A stretch of 64,000 nucleotides of DNA from NCBI GenBank assembly GCA_016617785.1, contig JADILM010000004.1, positions 1-64,000 on the forward strand. The letters run 5' to 3'. Made by a program: the position numbers and the translations under genes. The notes beneath the pieces are model-generated. The model made no database searches, was not told the DNA's origin, and worked only from the letters and a program-made list of their open reading frames with translations. This document shows, in pieces, positions 51,014-62,590 of the stretch. The stretch's first letter is position 1; the number at the start of each line of letters is the position of its first letter. The DNA is from Sporobolomyces roseus (taxonomy: Eukaryota > Basidiomycota > Microbotryomycetes > Sporidiobolales > Sporidiobolaceae).

Positions 51014-52708
51014 ATGGATGCACTTTCCGCTTTACTCGCTGAGGCAACGAGCGATCCAACGAGGAATCCATATCATTTTATCTCGGACAAGGTTAGGAGA
51101 TTGTACTATCCTCCGACTCCTGGGGTGACGGTCAAACAGCTTTACTTTATCGCTGCTATGTTAGGAGTGTACGTACCCTCACTCTCTCTCTCTCGTGTAC
51201 GGAGCTGACAGGATGTGGGCGGGAATAGGATGGCAGTTTTCGCAACGGCGTCGCTGGCGATTCGGATTCACAAGAGAGTCTTTTGGCTGTTTAGGTTGGA
51301 CGGTGGACTCATTCGACCGCACGCGACAATACCATGGACTTTACTGGCGCTCTTCACAGTCATCTGTACGCTTATCACTCGCGTTTGATGAGGCTCGCTA
51401 ATGAAAAGGAGGAGTCTTGCAGGTCTCGAAGCCATGGTTGCTCTTCGAGTCTATCTCCTAGAGGGTCGACCACCATACGCTACTGGCTACGTCATCTTCT
51501 CAGTCTGGTGTGCTCACCAAATCCTAACTCCTCCCGATGAATGATGGTCTCGCTGACCTCGAAGGATTGCCTCGTCGACGTTCCCACTTTCTTCTCTTCC
51601 TCTCTTCTCTCTTTAGGTGTTGGGTCTGGCTGACAGGATATGTCGCCATCTACTCTATCGCTACCTCACTCGTCGTCCATCTCCGAGCAAGTGGTCGAAA
51701 CGTTCAAACCTGGACAATCTTGACCAACATCGTCGGACTCGGATTCCCCTTCGTCTTCCTCTGCATTTCGCTCCCAGTCAGTCTCCTCGCCGGTCACGCA
51801 GCGGGAGAAGCGATTCGACATCATCGGCAAATACAACGAATACTACAGGAGGCTGCAGACGAGTGGAATCCGGGAGAAGGAATCGATCTTTCGTTATTGC
51901 TCAGCTCACTCCTTCCGATCCTAGCCGACATCGACTCGAACCTCAAACGCATCTCAACCCTCAGACCACTCTACTACATCACTTTCGACGTCGCTTGCGG
52001 AATCGTCCTCCTCTCCTACCTCGCGATTGGTGGGTATTATGTTGCAGTTCTGAAGAGAACGCTCAATGCGACCAGGGTGGTTACCGGAGGGAGTCTCAAT
52101 GATGGCCAGAAACGAGTGAAGCGAACAATGAACGTAAGCTTGAATTCTCTTTGCGAGATTCGCGTCGATTCTGCCTTGGTTTCGCTGACTCGCTCTCTCA
52201 ACAGAATCTCACCATGATGCTCATTTCACTCACTCTACTCCTCGGCAGCTACTTCGCTTACTGCATCTACGGTTCCTTTCCACCCGATCTCCAAAACGCT
52301 CAAACTTCTGCCAATCTCGCAATCATCCCTCTCTACATCTTCGTTGGCCTCGGCGTACCTTGCTCGTTCCTCTTGGCTCGTGGCGCATGGTACGCGCAAG
52401 CGAAAGATACAACTCATAGTAGTACGAGAGGAAGGGTCGAACAGTCAAATTGGACGGCGAAAGTCACAAACGCTTGCAGGAGGTCGCTGCGTCGGAGTTC
52501 GCAGGGGGAACCGGGCACAGTCGTCGAAAATGGCGTGTTCAGTAGAAGGACTACTGTCACAGTCGCTGTCGAGGGAGAAGCTGATGAGGAGAAGGGTACG
52601 GAGGAAAGGCTAGAGGTTGACGTGAATCTGCGAAGGAGAGAGGGAGGGAGCTTCTATGACGAGAAGAAGCTGAACGCGTTGCCAGGGCAATCACAGCCTA
52701 TTGTATAG
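51014..52708 (+). CDS. Polytopic membrane protein, 7-8 predicted segments, orphan
   Basis: A multi-exon gene starting MDALSALLAEATSDPTRNPY. Hydrophobic segments in order: VKQLYFIAAMLGVMAVFATA, TIPWTLLALFTVI, GYVIFSVWCAHQIL, GYVAIYSIATSLVV, TNIVGLGFPFVFLCISLPVS, YITFDVACGIVLLSYLAIGG, LTMMLISLTLLLGSYFAYCI and LAIIPLYIFVGLGVPCSFLL. A charged cytosolic-type tail ends NALPGQSQPIV. The layout resembles a seven-transmembrane receptor-like or transporter-like protein. I see no DRY/NPxxY or Ste3/Ste2 pheromone-receptor motifs. It could be one of the uncharacterised basidiomycete membrane families. Function is unknown. Confidence 0.6.
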
Positions 52709-52880
52709 CCATATCTTTTGTAGCCTCTGTACTGTTATCCCTAATCTCTGTATAGTCTGATCTCTTCGCATTCGAGTGCTCGGAGCTGGATCTCTTTCCT
52801 ATCCTCTCAGGCGTCTCTGAGATTGCTCATCTTCTCTCTCTCATGTAGTCTAGCGATCTGCCTTCGAGAGGTTCTGCGTT

Positions 52881-54465
52881 TCATGGTTCTGAGATGAAAC
52901 CGTCGAGAACTCCTTTGACGCACCCTCCAATCGCGAGAAGACAGTAGCCTCTGTTCAAGTGGAAGGAGCGATATCATCAGCTTTAACGATGGTGAATGAG
53001 ACGGGACAGAGAGAGCTCACCCTTCCATCACAAATATAGTAGGCACTCCAATCGAACGAATGAGTTTGCCCATCACGGGATAAGCTTCCATAGTGACCTT
53101 GAATTGAGTCAAGGGATCGTCGATGAAAGTATCGACTCCTAGTCTGTAAGCCCAAACTCGAGTCAGCGTCGGCGGAGAGCGAAACTGAAAGATCAGTGAA
53201 TTTACGAGACGAAGAGCATTTCCGGCTCAAACTTCGCTACCTCTCCTACAGCTTTTCGCAACGTCGAGAGATACGTCTCGTCGTCGGTTCCAAGCGGGAG
53301 AGGATAGTTGAGATTGAGATTCAGTGCGAGAGGACCTCCTCGTTCAGACGCACTTCCCGTATAATCTACTTTACAAGCGATGAATGGCTGATCTAAGAGG
53401 AAGAGAGCGATAGAAAGCGTACAGGGATAGTCTGGAGATCCGTGAAGCGAAACATAGAGCACTGAGGGATCGTTGTAGAAGATCTTGCTTGTTCCTGTAG
53501 AATGCGCGAAATCAGTCAGATCTCCACAGATTCCTTGAGACAGGGTCAAGGCTTACCGTTACCGTGATGGTAGTCGATATCAAGAATCGCTACTTTCGGT
53601 GGAGTAGATGCAGAACGAGAATGTTGATAACCTCGAACAGCGATTGCGATGTTGTTGAGATAGCAGTAGCCTCCTGCGAGCGAAGGAGCCGAGTGATGTC
53701 CAGGCGGTCGACTGAGAAAGATAGAGATTAGCACGGCACAAGAATAGGGAGAGTCAGCAATACTCACCACAACGCGAATGAACCTTTGAGCGATTCGTCT
53801 TTTGCGAGAATCTTCGTCGCCTCGATGGCAACGCGAGCAGATGCGAGAGCCGCAACGTAGGTATCTATGAAGTATTCATCCTGAGCGACTATTCGGGAAG
53901 ATTGAGGAAACAGATGATGCGTACCGGCAGTGATGGGTGAAGAAAGGTCGAAGGAATATTTCCCTACGCTGCAAATCGGTCAATTCTCAGCTCTCGTTAG
54001 TTGCACGAAAGAAGGCACACCTGTTCTCGCTATAGCTGACTCTTTGACGTTCTCGGGCAAGCTAGGTTCGAGTAGCAAGTCGTTTCGAAGGAAAGTTTCT
54101 GGAAGAACCGCTTCCTGTCCTCGAAGTAAGGATGTGAGCTTCACCGAGTCAACGCTGACACGACTTTTACGTACCTTCGATCCACCCTCTGCCACCCATT
54201 CGTCGTAGATCTCCCTCAAGAAGTCAGAATAATCTTCATCGTGTACTCTTCGAACAGCTTCCCTCAGTTCGTCTGTATCGACTTCTCCAGCCTTCCAGGG
54301 CATCTTGTACTCTTCGTAGGTGTCCTGGTCCTCGAGTAAAGCGTCGAGGATACGATGATAACGTTCTGGACTTTCGAAGTATGGTTGAACGCAACCAGAG
54401 AGAATCTCGTGCGGTGGATCGTGCAAGAGCGAGAGCGGAGTGTGGAAGACTGGAAATCGAGCCAT
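52881..54465 (-). CDS. HDAC/acetylpolyamine-amidohydrolase family deacetylase
   Basis: A multi-exon gene starting MARFPVFHTPLSLLHDPP at 54465 and ending GGCVKGVLDGFISEP at 52881. The arginase-like deacetylase fold is supported by its motifs in order: ALCRPPGHHSAPSLAGGYCY (the catalytic HH pair), VAILDIDYHHGNG (zinc-binding D and H), VLYVSLHGSPDYP, YTGSASERGG, EPEMLFVSLGVDTFIDDPLT (the third zinc ligand region) and VPTIFVMEGGYC (the catalytic tyrosine). The lid region includes HDEDYSDFLREIYDEWVAEG. These features match class II/bacterial acetylpolyamine amidohydrolase-like enzymes better than Rpd3-type HDACs. The substrate (acetyl-lysine or acetylpolyamine) cannot be decided here. About nine short exons are present. 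Confidence 0.88.
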
Positions 54466-54936
54466 CCTGATCCGAGTCGAAGCGAAGAAAGTGAAGGGAA
54501 GGAAGGGAAGAAGGAGACATTTCGCAACTTCTCCCTTTTTCGCGATCTGATCTGCGTGGAGAGAGCGAGGACAACAGACAATCGACGTTGATGCTGATGG
54601 TCTGTGAAGTCGGAGGATCGTGAGTGGCGCTCCTGGAGGGAAAAGATTCCAAGAGAGCTCGCTTCGCAACAAACGATCGACTCGAGGAGAAGAGGCAAAT
54701 GCAACATGATTCACAGCGTGTATGATATACTACTTTTCGAAGACTACTCAATGAACAACAACGAGACAAACAAACATAGGAAGAGGAAAAGAGCCATGCG
54801 AAATGAGTAGGAAGGACAAAGATCAATGCGAGGGAACAGAGTACGAAAGTGGTAGAGGCGGAAAGGGGGTATCGGTGCGGGATATGTTCAAAGGAACGGG
54901 TATAGATGATGGGTAGCGTGGGATGCGGGAGGGAGT
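54466..54936. other. Spacer between the deacetylase and arrestin-like genes
   Basis: 470 nt between two minus-strand genes. Three overlapping minus-strand frames here (54236-54826) are shadows of the deacetylase first exon continuing upstream. I see no gene. Confidence 0.4.
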
Positions 54937-57487
54937 TCAGACTTTCGACCCTCTGCGAGTGATCAAACTCAGTAATCCTCCGACACTCCCTTTTCGCTTC
55001 TGATTCGCGGTAGCTGCACTTTCGGGGCTGAGCGAGGTTCGACTGTTGCTGCTGACTGATCCGAGAGGTCCGTAAAGAGTTGTGAAGCTACCGTTCGAGT
55101 TCGGCGGCGAAGGAGGTGAAGCGTCTCGTTTGCGAGTGCCTGGACAGAACGTCGAAGTCGACGAAAGCTTGCGAGTAATTCGAGGAGGAGACTGTGTCGA
55201 GTTCGTCGGACGAAGTGGAGGAAGTGTCGAGTTAACGAGAGGGGAAGTAGCTCTCGATTTGCGAGCGTCGTATTCGGGTAGAGGAGGAGAATCCCAAGGA
55301 GCTATCACTGATCGATCGAAGGAGGGTTGAGGTGCAGAGCCGACTGAGGGACGGGATGAAGTGATCGAATACGAGTCGAAATTGTGAAGGGGTTCCGAGG
55401 TTGCGAAAGCGGATTGACTGAGGGAAAGGTCGGGGGATGATGATGGGGAAGAGCGAGCAGAGATCGGTACGGTGATGCCGCTCGGCCGAGGAGAGTGACT
55501 GTTCCTCGAGTCGGACAGTGAGAGGCCGAGGAGCTCATGCGAGGACTCAAGGATCGTCGAGCTCGAAGTTGTCGCGGGAGGTGCCGACATTTCTCGAGTG
55601 AATCGTGGTGACTCTGCCATACTTGAAGCGGTACTGGCAGTTGATGCGATTGAGAGAGTGCCAGATGAACGAGGGCGGTAGGCTTGTCGAAGAGAACGAG
55701 TAGATCGACTTGAAGGAGGCCGAGGAGAGGAGGAAGCGTGATGGTGACCTCGGTGAACGGGATTCGCGAGAGGGAACGATCCACTACGAGGAGGGGAAGC
55801 GGGCTCGTCGCAGGTGACAGTTGGAATAGGGGTGAGGAGGAATTCGAGAGTTGTGGGAGTATCGGGACCAAGGGAATCGTATGTGCTCGAAGGAGACAAG
55901 GAATGCGGCAGTGTCGAGAGATCTGGAACTGAGAAGGGAGGGACGATTCCAGTGGCAGTCGCAGGTCTTCGTTTCGCTTTCGGTTCCTCCACCCTAGCTC
56001 GAGTTTTCGCTGGCTGACCGAAAGACTCCGATTGTTCTGACCTTCGTCGACCTGCTGACGGCCTCGGACGTCGATCTTCGAGAAGTGGAGGAGAAGGGAG
56101 TGGTGTTGCAGCTGGTGCAGTCGGAGTAAGATCGAGACGAAGGTCGAAGTCTGAATTTCGTCGTTCACCCATTCTTCTCTCGCTCAAACTGCGGGTGTTC
56201 GCTGTCGGCGGTTTCGGTGCACGAAGAGTGTTGGAGCGTTCAGTAACGTTGACGGCAGCGAGACGTATCGGTAGGCGTTCGAGATCGATGTGTCGCTCAG
56301 AAGCGAAAGATCCGCTACTTCGTTTGTACGAGATCTGAACGAATGGACGGGATCAATACGCGCAGAGCAACGACATCGAAAGAGAAAGCGAGACTCACTC
56401 TCGGTCTGATCGTGTAAGCAATTCGGACGAACTTGTTCTCTCCCGTCTCTCCCAAACTCCAGCGATGATTCGATGAAGGTCTTGGTCTAAATTTGAGTTG
56501 ACCTTTCATCTCGACGAATGGTCCATCTCCGTCGACTAGTGATAGCGGCCATGATGATTTGGAGAGAGACGAAGTGGAACGTTCGGGAGGAGAGGGTGAG
56601 CGCCAAATCAGACGATCGATCTCTTCAGTCGGGGTACTGATCGGAGTAGCGAAGGGAGAGTATGCGAGTTTGGGCGAGTCTTCGATACGAAAGAAGTCGA
56701 GAGGAACGTCGTCAACGATAGTGGAAGTGGTCGAGCCGTAGAGGAAGGTGACTTCTCGCGAAAGAATGAGTTCGAGGGATTTGAGGTGGAAAGCAGCTCC
56801 TCGAGGGGCTCGGAAGTGGAAGGAGATCTCGGAAGAGTCATTCCAGCCGAGGGGTCGATTGGGAACACGGATGCTGTATTCGAGAGGAATAGGTTGGGTA
56901 GAGAGAGGTGAGATTGAGGAGGTCCAGGTGAGAGCGGGGATGCTGGGGGAAGAGAGAGCGGGTAACGAGTGTCGGAGGAGGGTAACTTCTCGAGGAGGTG
57001 CTGAAGCTGGTCGCTCTCGAGGGAACGAGAGAGCTGCAGAGATAGATTGAACTCAGCTAGGGTATCGTGGGAGATCCAGTCGAAAAAACTCACCAGCTTC
57101 GAGCTTCCACGACGTCGCCGCTGAGTGACCTGGTACCTTTCCCAGCATCATACCCATCCTGGAAAGACCTGGCGTAGATGGCGGCACGAGCAGTTCAAAA
57201 TCCGTCTCCCATTCTCCCATCTTTGCTGAACTGTTTCCTTCCGCTGGTAACCACACGACTTCCTCCCTCACTACCTCCCTCACTGTCGCGCGGTTGAGAG
57301 TATCGAGTCGCACTAGTCGAACTACTGCTGAAGAGGTATCGACTGGTTTAGGATTCGGATGTCGTTGATCGAATTTGACTGAGAGTTTGCCTCGAATCGA
57401 AACGTCGGTCAACCCAAAGAGTCCATCGAAGGGAAATTCGGGAGCGTTGGGATTGCCTCGTGATGGTATGATGGAGACGATGAACAT
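54937..57487 (-). CDS. Arrestin-like (LDB19/ART-type) protein
   Basis: A multi-exon gene starting MFIVSIIPSRGNPNAPEF at 57487 and ending LLSLITRRGSKV at 54937. The N-terminal half is beta-rich: GLTDVSIRGKLSVKFDQRHP, SSAVVRLVRLDTLN, then GEWETDFELLVPPS. Later come FHFRAPRGAAFHLKSLELIL and KGQLKFRPRPSSNHRW. This is the pattern I associate with arrestin-related adaptors that bring Rsp5 ubiquitin ligase to plasma-membrane transporters. The C-terminal 400 residues are Ser/Pro/Thr-rich with PP.Y-like PLPEYDARKS and PPSPPN; I see no perfect PPxY. The role in endocytic sorting is inferred. A GTAAGT at about 57893 (minus) may be the donor of a 5'-UTR intron. Confidence 0.65.
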
Positions 57488-59108
57488 GTTGCAGGAAGGG
57501 AAGGGGGAAGGGGAGAAGGGGAGAAGACTGGTCTGCGGTCGGATGTAGAATGAGGATTTGTTTCGTTTGATTTCTCTAATCTCTAGTATCCATTACTCTG
57601 ATATGTCGTAAACTGATTTCGTTGAAAGGGAGAGACTGATAAAGCTGGCGTCACTGAAAAGGGTCGAGAAGTTGAATTAAAGGAATCGTCGGAAGAACGA
57701 GGCGAGTTTCAAGGGGGGAAGAGGAGAGGTTCGGCTTTGACTGGCAGCGAGCTGTGTGTGTGTATATGGTGGTCAGTTCACTCAAGCCAGAAAGGGTTTA
57801 ACGCTCGGTGTATCAGAGGCAGGTGGGAGGGGAATAGAGAACTAGTTTGAGGAAGAAGGTTTTCGGGAAGAGGGGGTTTGAAGATGATGACTTACCTCTG
57901 AGGATCCTGCTGTTGAGGCTCAAGTCGAAAGAGACGGTGCAAAGGAGGGAGGAGAGGAGGAGGAGGTACTCGTTTGAGAGCAAAGAGCGACCGAGAACAG
58001 CGTCAAAATGAAGGTTAGTGGATTTATTTTAGCTCCGAAATTTCGAAAAGTCCAGGAGAAGGGGGAGGCGGCGCGCGCGAGAAAAGTGATCGACTCTCTC
58101 GTCGGACAACTCTCCGTAAGCGAAAACTTTGAGATTCTAAAAGCGAAAAGATGCCAGGAGGTCAAACATACGCCAATAGACTTTGAAATAGCCTCAAATG
58201 CCCCATCACAAGGTTCGATCAAAGAGTGAGGACGTGAGAGACAAATGATTGCGAAATGGAAGTTTAAAGTTGATTGCGAAGGAAATCGAAACTCCGGCGT
58301 TTCAACCTGCATCTTACTTTCTCGGCACCTGCATATAGCCGTCAGAGCGACTCTGCTCATCGAGAAGGGGAGTCGGGAGGAGGAGGTTTCGGGTTTCGAG
58401 CGAAACGAGGGAAAAAAGGTTCCGAAGAGGAAAGGTCAGAAAAAAGTTTGAACGAAATGAAGTGCCGAAACGCGTTCGTACGCGAGCGAGAAAGGAAGAG
58501 GATCGGTTTGTTCGGTGGAAGAAGGGTCGAGTCTCAAATCAGTCGAATCTTGATCAATCGATGACAACGAAAGATCGCAATTCGAACTCGAACGAAGCTG
58601 AGCTACTGTACTCTTCGCTAGGTCAACGGACTCGACGCTATGCCAACGCTAAAGATCGAACGACGACGAAGACGACCAACGGGCGAGAGTCGGGTAGAGA
58701 GCTTCGCTTTCGCATCTTCCGGTTACGCTAAAAGTTTGAGTTCTTCCTCCTTCCTGGGGACCGAAGAGAGCTAAGGAAATGAAACCGGGCCAGTTGGCAG
58801 TCCCCGTCAGAATCACGGGTAAACCGATACACCCGCAGGACCTTGAGCTGGCTTGAAAACTGCAGTGGGGAAAAATGCGAAAAGTTGTTCGAGAAGGACA
58901 GAAAGCAGCGACGACGACGAAGAGCAAAGAAAGCCGTGAACCAGCGAGAATCGTCGAACAATGCGAGGCGTCGGGTGTGACAAAGCGCAGCTAGCGTTGC
59001 CTCCCATATTGGTGAATAGAGCAATCAAAGATACAAAAACGAATTTGAGGAGTTGCAAGTCGAGAGGCTAAGGAGTCATGCTATAATGCTTCGCAGTGTG
59101 GACTGGAG
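57488..59108. other. 1.6 kb intergenic region between the arrestin-like gene and the right repeat arm
   Basis: This contains the arrestin-like promoter (a possible 5'-UTR exon near 57897-58010) and about 1.1 kb of sequence with no supported gene. Plus-strand Arg/Glu-rich frames at 58245-58731 look like low-complexity noise. TATATGG occurs at about 57763. Nothing resembling a transposase was found. Confidence 0.4.
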
Positions 59109-60138
59109 TCGACAGCGTCGGGACGAGGTAGCGTGCGACTCGAAGCGGGAGCGGCAGCAGAGATAGTGAAAGGAAAAAGCGAACAGACGATTTTTCAATC
59201 GAGAGTGAAGCTGCACCGGCAGAGACGAAAGGAGCACCTCGCAAAGGACAGACTCGAATAGGAGATAAGAGTAGGTACGAAGTACCATTGCAGGGTCAAT
59301 AGAGAGAAGCAAGAACTCCCAAAGTTTCCACCTCGACTCGAAGAAATCCCAATACTAGATAGATAGAAAAGGTTAACAGACTCAGTCCAGGTCACATCCA
59401 CCACGCAAACGATGCACAATTCCAACTCGTTCAGTAAAGAAGAGCGAAGGAATCGGACAACCCATTTCGGAAAACGAAAGGGAGGTGCAAACGTGCTCAA
59501 GGTCATCGACAAACACTAACTACGAGAGAAAGTGGTTGATAGTTCTCGCTTGTGATAATTGGTAGGATCCGCCTCTTTAGGTCATCGTTATCTGTAAACG
59601 GTGCAGCTAATTGGATTCAAAAAGCAAGACAAAACAGAGAGAAACTATAACTAGATCCTGACTGACTGTGGAAGCTCGACAAATGTGTGGTCAGCTTCAA
59701 AAACAGAGCGTAGATTAAGGTAAGAGGAAGTATATTTACGTTGGTCTGGTTTTAAAAAGAGAGTGCCTCTCTCTCGACAAAGTCGTTCTCGCTCGATCGA
59801 TTTTTGAGAGATTTCTTCACACTTGTGGTTTCCCTAAAATCGTCTCTCTCTTTTGCAGAGTTCGATTCTCTCTTTCGTCCTTCATTTTTCACTACTCTCT
59901 CTGCCTCAAACTTCTTTACTCTGTCCTCTCGTTTCTGTCAGACAGACGTAACCTCAGAGACGATTCCAGGAGATGCTCTTCAATCTTGCTGCGAAACTCG
60001 AAGAGCTCTACTTCACTACTTCGAAATCGCTTTCGTAACCACACTCTTCGCTTCTTTCGCTCTTTCTCGAGTGTTCCCGCCTCACTGCATAGTCACTAAT
60101 TAGCTCATATAGAGGATCACTATCGAATTTGAACGAAT
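59109..60138 (-). repeat. Right arm of a ~1 kb inverted repeat
   Basis: This is the reverse complement of 44789-45802. The core (about 59280-59740) is almost identical to the left arm. The outer third (59850-60110) is diverged. The inner edge is GACAGCGTC (59111) and the outer edge lies near GAACGAATT (60131-60139). The two arms bracket 13.3 kb holding the SNG1-like, ING, membrane-protein, deacetylase and arrestin-like genes. Confidence 0.85.
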
Positions 60139-60222
60139 TGCGTAGTGTCACTTCAAAAGTTCTACGATACCCTCGTCGTTTCTACAACAAATTTGAGCTC
60201 TATCGTCCTACTCTTCATTCAT

Positions 60223-62054
60223 CTAAGGCTGGCAGTCACACCACTCTTTATCAGGGCAGAAGAAAGGAGGTTTTCCATGTTGATACCCCGTTATTGGCGA
60301 GAAATCGTGAAAAGCTCGACGAGGGAGGAAGAGAGCTGTAGCGATTGTGCGAATCGGTGCATCACCTGTAGGTGATACGAATGCTAAGTGATTCATTAAG
60401 GCGAGAAGAGGAGGAGGAGGGAAAGCGTACCCCAACGTTCGCTGTAAAATCCTCCAGCTTTGTCGAGGTATTCGACATAAGCTTGATACGGTTCTGAATC
60501 GAGAAACTGTTCATAGATAGCGTAGGAGTCAGTATGATTGACCGAGAGATAAGTCTGAAGAGATGCTCGAGTTTCAACGTTCGAGCGAAATCTTCAACTT
60601 ACACTGCGATGAACAATTTCGAAGCTGTAGAAAGAGCAAAGAGAGAGAGGTCAGCTCTGTCACAGTCGACTAGTGTCTCTCAGCAGCAGCGTAGTGTCTC
60701 GAGTCGATCGACTGTTGAGAGTGGGTCGAGGAGAACGGAAAAGCAAAAACGAACTTGTTGTAGAACATCCTGTGAAAAGCGAGAGCAAGCGACGACATCA
60801 GTACATCGTCCTAGACGAAGTAATCCGCTTCCTTCACTCAGCTCACCTGAGGTTGTAGGTTTTTCCCCCATCATCACTGATTAAATCCAACCAATTCTCT
60901 TCGTTTCCGTCTTTAATCCACCCTCTTTCGCGAGCTTTACTATCCCTGATGAAGTCCAGAGTTGTCTTCCAGAGTGTAGGGATCACCCAAGCTGCTTCAG
61001 GAACGGTTTGCGAGAAACCTGAGGACGAAAGAGAGAAAACGTCAGAGAGGTCAAAGAGTACGAACTGAAAAAGCGCGAGAACGAGATGTACCGTAAAGCG
61101 CTGATTCTCGCTCCATCTACACAGGTTCGAATTCAATCAGTGAAAGCTGGAGGTGACCAAAACGAGGGAAGTTGAAAGCAAGTCGAGACCTCGAAACTTG
61201 CGAAAGTCGGAGCGAAAAGCTTACGATAGAGATAGGATCCTCCAACTGTACATATGAAGCTAATGGCGATCAGCTCTCTATACCTTCGAGCAATCGCCGA
61301 CAGAGCGAATACGCACAAGTGAGCAATGAAATCGACTCGTATCGTCCAATCTCCAAACGTATTCGAATTCCCTCACTGCAGGATGTTTCCAATGCCACAT
61401 CGAGAAGAATCGACACATGTTACTGGTTGACTCCAATAATCAGCTGAGCCGAGTACTAGAGAGTCAGGACACCGAGACTAACCGATATCCAATATTGAAA
61501 CCCATTTGTTTGATCGACGAATCGACAGTCTCTTGTGTAATCCAGCTTGGAGGTCCCCAACCTTGCTCTTGCGTTACGAGAGCTACCAACGATTGAAGGG
61601 GAGCGATTACGAGGAGCGTTAGTTTTCAGAATCTCTCGCGAAATCGCAGACTCGACTCACACCACCTCGCTTTTCCTCCAGTAATCCACTCTGTTCTATT
61701 CCTAACCCCTTCATCTGGCAGTGCTCCATCTGTCAATAACTGTATAGGGTATCCTAACCGTCTGTTGAACTTTTCTTCGAGATTTTGAAGCGTCGGTAAG
61801 AGAACTTGATAGTGATTCGAGCCTGGATTTACTAGGATGACGATCGTAGCACTTTTGGGTGACGGGAATGGAGGTGGAGTGATTGACCAAAGTGAAGAAT
61901 TGACGGGGTGGGAAGAGGAGAGAGCTGAGGAAAGTTTGAGAAATCGAGGTGTCGAGTGTCCTGAGGCGCTGAGAGAGGAGAATAGAGCTAAGACAAGAAG
62001 GAAGAGGACAGCGGATATGTAGAGTGGTCGCTTTGAGGTGGTTGGGAGTGTCAT
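60223..62054 (-). CDS. GT15 (Kre2/Ktr-type) alpha-1,2-mannosyltransferase
   Basis: Starts MTLPTTSKRPLYISAVLFLL at 62054, a type II Golgi anchor (SAVLFLLVLALFSSLSA), and ends at 60223. The catalytic part has ATIVILVNPGSNHYQVLLPT, EKFNRRLGYPIQLLTDG, MCRFFSMWHWKHPAVREFEY, VWRLDDTSRFHCSL, VIPTLWKTTLDFI, then EYLDKAGGFYSERWG. A final exon contains DAPIRTIATALFLPR and GYQHGKPPFFCP. The order (N-terminal nucleotide fold, CRF...H..V, YWR-like block, final ALFL/CP block) is that of fungal GT15 enzymes. These add alpha-1,2-mannose to glycoproteins in the Golgi. Oddity: the usual YWRVEP block is VWRLDD here, so a distinct subfamily or altered catalysis is possible. Confidence 0.8.
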
Positions 62055-62590
62055 TGAGCGTTCTTGGGGCTGGAAACCCGGTCGAATTGCGAGGAGTCGA
62101 AGATTAGGGAGAGGTCGCTACTTTTGTGAGGAGTTGCGGATCTGAGCGTTTGATATCGCTTTGATGAAGGGAGAGTACAAAGGCAGGAGGTAGAAAGTAG
62201 AGGAAGAGGGAGCGGAAAGGAAACTTCTGGAGTTCCGAAAACGACGTCGATCACAAATTGAGAATGTCAAATTGAGCACAAAGCAGGGTTTCCGTCGAGG
62301 ATATTCAGTCAAACTCCGGAGAAGTGTCCATCTTGGCTTATCAGAAGCGAGAAGGAAGGATAGGATTCGACTGCAAAGAGTGGGAAATGAACGAAAACTT
62401 CCTTTCCGACCTGCACTCTTCGAAGTGTAGCGATTCAAGAGCTCGGCCAACTTTCAATAGTGTCTCTGATATACTTTTAAGAGCACCGGAAAGAAAGCGG
62501 CAGGTGAAGGATCAATGAAACTGATTGCGAGAATAGATCGGTAATAGAAAAATAAGAACGTTCAAACAGCATAAAGGAAAGAGAGGATCG
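62055..62590. other. Intergenic between the GT15 gene and F3
   Basis: 536 nt holding the GT15 promoter and the F3 3' flank. Frames present on both strands show no family features. Confidence 0.4.

Noticed and set aside
58245..58731. Plus-strand Arg/Glu-rich frames as a small nuclear protein gene
   Set aside because: Two overlapping frames of similar quality, no introns, no conserved motif; consistent with purine-rich intergenic DNA.
59850..59900. tRNA-like B box (AGTTCGATTCTC) in the right repeat arm, suggesting a SINE
   Set aside because: No matching A box at the correct distance and no tRNA fold; the left arm copy is diverged here. Likely chance in CT-rich DNA.
44789..60138. Mating-type locus or centromere reading of the inverted repeat
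   Set aside because: No STE3-type receptor, CAAX pheromone, or HD1/HD2 homeodomain gene is present in the interior, and the region is gene-dense with intact housekeeping genes.
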